NCBI RefSeq assembly: GCF_002300555.2
Contig: NZ_NTHN02000053.1
Location: 1-40,418 of the forward strand
DNA length: 40,418 nucleotides
Reading direction: 5' to 3'
DNA from: Alloyangia mangrovi
GTDB lineage: Bacteria; Pseudomonadota; Alphaproteobacteria; Rhodobacterales; Rhodobacteraceae
The notes below the pieces were generated by a model. That model was not told where the DNA came from. It was given only the letters and a program-made list of their open reading frames with translations, and ran no database searches. Below, one piece after another: positions 36,421 to 40,418 of the stretch. The position numbers and the translations under genes are program-made. Positions within the stretch are counted from its first letter, which is position 1. The number at the start of each line of letters is the position of its first letter.

Positions 36421-36976
36421 ATGGAACTGGAGCACAAGTTCTGCCAGCCCGGTGGGGAGAGCGCCTTGGGGATCACCCTCTCGGAGGGGTTGCGGATCGA
36501 GGGTTATGCCTCGCTCTTCGGCAAGGCCGACCAGGGGGGGCGATATCGTTGAACCCGGCGCCTATGCCGCCTCGCTGCAGCGGCTGGCTTCAGAGGGGCG
36601 CGCGGTGCGGTTGCTCTGGCAGCACGACCCGGCCCAGCCGATCGGCGTCTGGGAGGAACTGCGCGAGGATGGCAAGGGACTCTATGTGAGGGGACGGCTG
36701 CTGGAAGCGGTCGAGAAAGGCCGCGAGGCGGCGGCGCTTCTTGCCGCCGGGGCCATCGACGGGCTGTCCATCGGCTATCGCACCGTCACGGCGGTGAAGG
36801 ACCGCGAGGGGCGCAGGCTCCTCAAGGAAGTGGAGCTCTGGGAGGTGTCGCTTGTCACCTTCCCGATGCTGCCCAATGCGCGGGTGGCGGCCAAGGGCGA
36901 GAGCCCGGATCCCGATGCGCTGCGCGAACTGGCGCTGGCGCTTGACGCCGCGCGCCGTGACCTGGCGGGCGACTGA
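36421..36976 (+). CDS. GTA prohead protease (RcGTA g4), interrupted by a one-base frameshift
   Basis: This HK97-type prohead protease (peptidase U35) would have about 184 residues. It processes the capsid protein during maturation. Catalytic candidates are the histidine in LLWQHDPAQPIG and the serine in IDGLSIGYRTV. The start ATG 36421 opens with MELEHKFCQPGG and continues to KADQGG; G7 at 36534-36540 then throws the frame out. With G6 the sequence reads DQGGDIVEPGAYAASLQRLA and is continuous to 36976. The alternative frame from 36404 has an arginine/serine-rich nonsense beginning. If the mutation were real, GTA heads could not mature, unless made by another locus. Confidence 0.9.
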
Positions 36977-37003
36977 CGCGCGCCACAACAGGGGACCGAG
37001 CTG

Positions 37004-38188
37004 ATGAGCAGACCCGAGAACTTTTCTCGGACCGGGGAAGATCTGTCCCCGGTCGCCCAGGTGAGCGCCGCCATGGCGGGGCTGACCGCGGACATCAAGG
37101 CCATGCGGGCCGACCTTCACGCGAAACTCGACAACCATGAAGAGCGACTGACCATGCTGGACACAAAGACTTCGCTTGCCGCGGCGCGCCCGGCGCTGGG
37201 CACCATGGCGGACACCGGGCTGCCGCACCGCAAGGCTTTTGGCGCCTACCTGCGCTCTGGCGATGACGACGGGCTCCGCGGGCTGGTGCTGGAGGGCAAG
37301 GCGCTCTCGACCGCTGTTGCCGCCGATGGCGGCTACCTCGTCGATCCGGTGACCTCGGAGACGGTGAAATCGGTGCTCGAGAGCGCCGCCTCGATCCGTG
37401 CGATTGCCGCCGTGGTGACGGTCGAGGCCTCGTCCTTCGACGTGCTGGTCGATCAGGGCGACACGGGGGCGGGCTGGTCCGACGAGGTCAACGACCCCGG
37501 CGAGAGCGAGACGCCGACCATCGATCGCATCCAGATCAAGCTGCACGAGCTCTCGGCCATGCCCAAGGCCTCGCAGCGGCTGCTCGATGACGTGGCCTTC
37601 GATCTCGAGGCCTGGCTGGCGGGACGCATCGCCGACCGCTTCGCCCGGGCCGAGGCGGCGGCCTTCATCACCGGCGATGGGATCGACAAGCCGATGGGTA
37701 TCCTTTCCCACGACATGGTCGACAACGAGATCTGGGAATGGGGCAACCTCGGCTATGTGCCCTCCGGTATTGCGGGCGCGATTGGCGACGGCGATGCGAT
37801 CATCGACCTCGTCTACGCGCTGGGCGCCGAGTATCGGGCCAAGGGCGCTTTCGTGATGAACTCCAAGACCGCCGGGGCGCTGCGCAAGCTCAAGGATGCC
37901 GACGGGCGGCACCTGTGGTCGGACGGGCTGGCGGCGGGCCAGCCGGCGCGGCTGATGGGCTACCCGGTGCTGATCGCCGAGGACATGCCGGACATCGCGG
38001 CGGACAGCACGCCCATCGCTTTCGGCGACTTCGGCGCGGGCTACACCATCGCCGAGCGCCCGGACCTGCGGGTGCTGCGCGATCCCTACAGCGCCAAGCC
38101 GCATGTGCTGTTCTACGCCACCAAGCGCGTCGGCGGCGACGTCAGCGACTTCGCGGCGATCAAGCTGCTGCGCTGCGCCACGAGCTGA
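37004..38188 (+). CDS. GTA major capsid protein (RcGTA g5), HK97 fold
   Basis: This 394-residue protein is the main shell subunit. The N-terminal roughly 100 residues (helical, charged, with ADIKAMRADLHAKLDNHEERL) correspond to the scaffold-like segment removed by the prohead protease. The rest has the HK97 fold, for example SETVKSVLESAASIRAIAAV, FDLEAWLAGRIADRFARAEAAAFI and the C-terminal FYATKRVGGDVSDFAAIKLLR. In RcGTA the shell is small and oblate. ATG 37004 is preceded by GGGGACCGAG. A stem-loop follows the stop codon. Confidence 0.96.
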   Translation: MSRPENFSRTGEDLSPVAQVSAAMAGLTADIKAMRADLHAKLDNHEERLTMLDTKTSLAAARPALGTMADTGLPHRKAFGAYLRSGDDDGLRGLVLEGKALSTAVAADGGYLVDPVTSETVKSVLESAASIRAIAAVVTVEASSFDVLVDQGDTGAGWSDEVNDPGESETPTIDRIQIKLHELSAMPKASQRLLDDVAFDLEAWLAGRIADRFARAEAAAFITGDGIDKPMGILSHDMVDNEIWEWGNLGYVPSGIAGAIGDGDAIIDLVYALGAEYRAKGAFVMNSKTAGALRKLKDADGRHLWSDGLAAGQPARLMGYPVLIAEDMPDIAADSTPIAFGDFGAGYTIAERPDLRVLRDPYSAKPHVLFYATKRVGGDVSDFAAIKLLRCATS

Positions 38189-38198
38189 ACGGGGTGAG

Positions 38199-38219
38199 GG
38201 CGGCGGAGATCCCGCCGCC
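38199..38219 (+). promoter_or_regulatory. Stem-loop directly after the capsid gene
   Basis: GGCGGCGG (38199-38206) pairs fully with CCGCCGCC (38212-38219) around a five-base loop. No T-run follows, so it is not a standard terminator. It begins eleven bases after the capsid stop and may protect the transcript end or reduce expression of downstream genes. Confidence 0.5.
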
Positions 38220-38251
38220 TCCATTCCCGCGGGGACAAGCGGAGAGACCTG

Positions 38252-38845
38252 ATGATGGTGATCGAAGAAACCCAGGTGCCGGACACGGTGCTGCCCCTCG
38301 CGGCGCTGAAGCGGCAGTTGCGCATGGGCAGCGGCTTCGCCGAGGAAGGATTGCAGGACGATGTTCTTTATTCGTTCTTGCGCGCGGCGCTGGCGGCCAT
38401 CGAGGCGCGTACCGGCAAGGCGCTGCTGCTCCGCAGCTTTCTCTGGACGCTCCATGGCTGGCGCGACGTCGAGGGCGCTGCACTACCACTGGCGCCTGTG
38501 ACCGCGGTCTCGCGGCTGACGCTGGTCGACCGCTACGGCGTGGCGCAGGATGTGGCATCCGAGCGCTACCGTCTGGAGGTCGACGCCTTTACCCCCATGC
38601 TGCGCCCGCAGCGCGGCACGCTGCCCGACTTGCCCTCCGGGGGCACTGCCGAGGTCCGTTTCACCGCCGGCTACGGCGCGGGGTTCGACGACCTGCCGCC
38701 CGACCTCGGGCAGGCGGTGCTGCTGCTCGCGGCGCATTACTACGAGTACCGCGACGAGACCGTACTGGGCCAGGGATGCATGCCCTTCGGCGTGACCGCA
38801 CTGATCGCGCGATATCGCCCGTTGCGGTTGGGGTTCTCGGCATGA
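38252..38845 (+). CDS. GTA head-tail connector/adaptor protein (RcGTA g6)
   Basis: This 197-residue protein has the gp6-like head-tail connector pattern: an N-terminal helical part (LAALKRQLRMG, then LQDDVLYSFLRAALAAIEARTGKAL), a central beta part, and a C-terminal helix with LGQAVLLLAAHYYEYRDE. In RcGTA this forms the adaptor ring between portal and tail. The start has two ATGs (38252 and 38255) with GGAGAGACC upstream. Its stop overlaps the next start as ATGA. Confidence 0.9.
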   Translation: MMVIEETQVPDTVLPLAALKRQLRMGSGFAEEGLQDDVLYSFLRAALAAIEARTGKALLLRSFLWTLHGWRDVEGAALPLAPVTAVSRLTLVDRYGVAQDVASERYRLEVDAFTPMLRPQRGTLPDLPSGGTAEVRFTAGYGAGFDDLPPDLGQAVLLLAAHYYEYRDETVLGQGCMPFGVTALIARYRPLRLGFSA

Positions 38846-39180
38846 GGGGCGTGCGGCTGACACAGAACCTCGTGCTCGAGGCGCCGCTGCAGGTGCCGGA
38901 CGGCACCGGAGGCTTCACCGCGGGCTGGCAGGTCCTGGGCACGCTCTGGGCCGAGCTGACGCCGCGCTCGGGGCGCGAGGTGATGGGCGAGGCGGGTCCG
39001 GTGGCCCGCGGGCGCTACCGCATTACCGTGCGCGGCGCGCCGGTGGGGGCGTCGAGCCGGCCGGTCCCTGGGCAGCGATTCCGGCTCGGCGGGCGGGTGT
39101 TCGACATCCTCTCGGTGAACGAACGCGATCTGGCGGCACGCTATCTCGCCTGCGAGGCGCAGGAGGAGGTGGCGTCATGA
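38842..39180 (+). CDS. GTA head closure (stopper) protein (RcGTA g7)
   Basis: This 112-residue protein belongs to the phage head-tail adaptor/head-closure family. Typical strands are LVLEAPLQVPDGTGGFTAGWQVLGTLWAELTPRSGRE, followed by ARGRYRITVRG and GQRFRLGGRVFDILSVNERD. The family forms the stopper ring closing the DNA channel. The start is fixed by the four-base overlap with g6 (ATGA at 38842), and it overlaps g8 in the same way at its end. Confidence 0.88.
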   Translation: MRGVRLTQNLVLEAPLQVPDGTGGFTAGWQVLGTLWAELTPRSGREVMGEAGPVARGRYRITVRGAPVGASSRPVPGQRFRLGGRVFDILSVNERDLAARYLACEAQEEVAS

Positions 39181-39584
39181 GCTACGCGGTGTCGGGTGCG
39201 CTTCAGGCCGCCATCTACGGCGCGCTGCAAGGCGATGCCACGCTCACGGGGCTGGTGGGCAGCGCGATCTACGACGCGCCGCCCTCGGGAACGCTGCCGG
39301 GGCTTTACGTCACACTCGGGGCCGAGCGGGTGCGTGATGCCTCGGACGGATCGAACGCTGGAGCCTGGCATGACCTCACCGTTGCCGTGGTGACCGGGGC
39401 GGCGGGCTTCTCGGCGGCGAAGGCGGTGGCGGGCGCGGTCTCGGACCTCTTGCACGAGGCCGACCTGTCGCTGGCGCGCGGCCGGCTGGTGAGCCTGCGC
39501 TTCCGCCGCGCCGAGGCGAAGCGCGAGCGCGGCGGGCTGCGCCGTATCGACATGACATTCCGCGCCCGCGTCGAGGACGCATGA
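39177..39584 (+). CDS. GTA tail terminator protein, DUF3168 family (RcGTA g8)
   Basis: This 135-residue protein has the DUF3168 signature: AALQAAIYGALQGDATLTGLV type N-terminus, the IYDAPPSGTLPGLYVTLG segment, and HDLTVAVVTGAAGFSAAKAVAGAVSDLLHE. In RcGTA it ends the tail tube. The start ATG overlaps the g7 stop codon by four bases. A 25-base gap with AGCAAGGAG separates it from the tail-tube gene. Confidence 0.9.
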   Translation: MSYAVSGALQAAIYGALQGDATLTGLVGSAIYDAPPSGTLPGLYVTLGAERVRDASDGSNAGAWHDLTVAVVTGAAGFSAAKAVAGAVSDLLHEADLSLARGRLVSLRFRRAEAKRERGGLRRIDMTFRARVEDA

Positions 39585-39609
39585 GGCGCCACAGCAAGGA
39601 GTTGGGAAC

Positions 39610-40032
39610 ATGGCTGCGCAGAACGGCAAGGATCTTCTGATCAAGCTCGACCTCACCGGCGACGGGCAGTTCGAGACACTCGCGGGGCTGCGGGCAACGC
39701 GCCTCAGTTTCAACGCCGAGAGCGTTGACGTCACCTCGCTGGAAAGCGCCGGGGGTTGGCGTGAGCTGCTGGCGGGGGCCGGCGTGAAATCGGCCAACCT
39801 CTCGGGCTCGGGGGTGTTCCGCGACGCGGGCACGGACGAGCGGGCGCGGCAGATCTTCTTCGACGGCGAGACGCCGGATTTCCAGGTGATCATCCCCGAT
39901 TTCGGCACGGTCGAGGGGCCGTTCCAGCTGACCTCGATCGACTACGCGGGCAGTCATGACGGCGAGGCGACCTATGAGATCGCGCTCGCCTCGGCCGGGG
40001 CATTGAGCTTCGTGCCGGCGGCGGGGGCGTAA
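39610..40032 (+). CDS. GTA major tail protein (RcGTA g9)
   Basis: This 140-residue protein forms the tail tube. It has the TP901-1-like major tail pattern: AAQNGKDLLIKLDL at the N-terminus, LRATRLSFNAESVDVTSLES, GSGVFRDAGTDERARQIFF and FQLTSIDYAGSHDGEATYEIAL. The ATG at 39610 is preceded by AAGGAG. It ends directly against the start of the next gene, with no gap. Confidence 0.92.
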   Translation: MAAQNGKDLLIKLDLTGDGQFETLAGLRATRLSFNAESVDVTSLESAGGWRELLAGAGVKSANLSGSGVFRDAGTDERARQIFFDGETPDFQVIIPDFGTVEGPFQLTSIDYAGSHDGEATYEIALASAGALSFVPAAGA

Positions 40033-40356
40033 ATGGCCAACCCGTGGCGCGGCGAGGTGGAGCTGGTGCTGGACGGCGAGCGGCGGGTGATGCGCCTCAC
40101 GCTGGGCGCGCTGGCCGAGCTGGAGGCGGCGCTGGACGAGGGCGCGCTTATCGATCTGGTGCGCCGCTTCGAGGGCGGCGCCTGCTCGAGCCGCGACGTG
40201 CTGGCGCTGATTGTGGCGGGGCTGCGCGGCGGCGGCTGGCAGGGCACGGCTGCAGACCTCGTGAGTGCCGAGATCACCGGTGGGCCGATGGCGGCGGCGC
40301 GGGCGGCGGCAGAGCTGCTGGCGCGGGCTTTCACGCCGCCGGAGACGACGGGGTGA
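40033..40356 (+). CDS. GTA tail assembly chaperone-like protein (RcGTA g10, GTA TAC family)
   Basis: This 107-residue protein matches the gene transfer agent TAC family: NPWRGEVELVLDGERRVMRLTLGALAELEAAL, then a helical part with ALIVAGLRGGGWQGTAADL. Its position between the tail-tube gene and a second small gene fits a chaperone that binds the tape measure during tail assembly. It starts immediately after the g9 stop and overlaps the next gene as GTGA at its end. Confidence 0.88.
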   Translation: MANPWRGEVELVLDGERRVMRLTLGALAELEAALDEGALIDLVRRFEGGACSSRDVLALIVAGLRGGGWQGTAADLVSAEITGGPMAAARAAAELLARAFTPPETTG

Positions 40357-40418
40357 GCGGCTTCGACTGGCCTGCGCTGCTGCGCGCCGGGCTGAGCGGC
40401 CTCGGGCTGCGCCCGGCG
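40353..40418 (+). CDS. Start of second GTA tail assembly chaperone (cut by window edge)
   Basis: Only 22 residues are visible: GTG start at 40353, overlapping the stop of the previous gene, then SGFDWPALLRAGLSGLGLRP. This matches the beginning of the short phage tail assembly chaperone that follows g10 in RcGTA-like clusters (the g10.1 type, with the same FDWPALLRAG opening). The tape measure gene should follow beyond the right edge. Confidence 0.75.
   Translation, partial: MSGFDWPALLRAGLSGLGLRPA

Noticed and set aside
36421-36976. Programmed ribosomal frameshift in the GTA protease gene
   Set aside because: Programmed shifts in tailed phages are typical of tail assembly chaperones, not proteases. 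The same kind of G-run break occurs in four unrelated genes here, which favours a sequence error.
33098-40418. Ordinary prophage with attachment sites
   Set aside because: No integrase, repressor, tRNA or flanking direct repeats were seen at the left side. Gene order matches RcGTA-type clusters.

Overview
The window is chromosomal DNA of very high G+C from an alphaproteobacterium. It most resembles the marine Rhodobacteraceae/Roseobacteraceae (Salipiger- or Pelagibaca-like). That placement is an inference from gene order and protein families: an lptF-lptG-lptD-surA-pdxA-rsmA operon, fabF-mltG, and a gene transfer agent (GTA) cluster of the Rhodobacter capsulatus RcGTA type. No rRNA, tRNA, CRISPR array, insertion sequence or replication origin was recognised.

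Layout. 1-827 (minus) is the start of an SbcD-like metallophosphoesterase. 1056-7087 (plus) is an iron and heme locus: a small ORF, hemP, imelysin, bfd, bacterioferritin, a di-heme oxidoreductase, a second imelysin-like protein and a DUF1513 Tat protein, ending at a bidirectional terminator. 7192-8972 holds a Prx5-type peroxiredoxin and lipA, divergently arranged. 9150-9989 is a lower-GC patch with one secreted repeat protein of unknown function. 9990-15511 (plus) carries DUF1275, DUF3422, a glycosyltransferase-like protein, fabF and mltG. 15605-23123 (minus) is the outer-membrane biogenesis operon. 23267-26483 (plus) carries pepA, holC and a Crp/Fnr regulator behind a 549-base structured intergenic region. 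26487-29666 (minus) carries a retropepsin-like protease, a MarC protein and an ABC-F ATPase. 30001-30423 is ndk. 30496-32754 (minus) carries a DUF4112 protein, a Pmp3 protein, a TfoX C-terminal-domain protein and an aminotransferase. From 33098 to the right edge lies the GTA head and tail cluster in canonical order: g1 (TerS), g2 (TerL), g3 (portal), g3.5, g4 (protease), g5 (capsid), g6, g7, g8, g9, g10 and the start of the next tail gene.

How the genes work together. The first locus looks like periplasmic or envelope iron handling (imelysins, c-type di-heme protein) coupled to cytoplasmic iron storage and release (Bfr, Bfd). The 15-23 kb operon makes the lipopolysaccharide transport machine (LptF, LptG, LptD) and a periplasmic chaperone (SurA). 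The GTA genes would package random host DNA into small tailed particles.

Two cross-cutting observations. First, five genes are broken by exactly one extra base in a run of 6-7 G on the plus strand (near 4085, 17257, 17750, 24681 and 36534). Deleting one G restores a full-length family member each time, so these look like homopolymer errors rather than real pseudogenes. Second, a dispersed hairpin repeat occurs at 29785-29874 and 34725-34821, with a diverged relative at 16453-16502. Two of the three copies sit directly after a stop codon.

The least explained items are the small ORF before hemP, the alternative hairpins before the Crp/Fnr gene, the terminator in the GTA leader, and the low-GC secreted repeat protein. 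I did not find a clearly new multi-gene system; the GTA and iron loci belong to recognised types.
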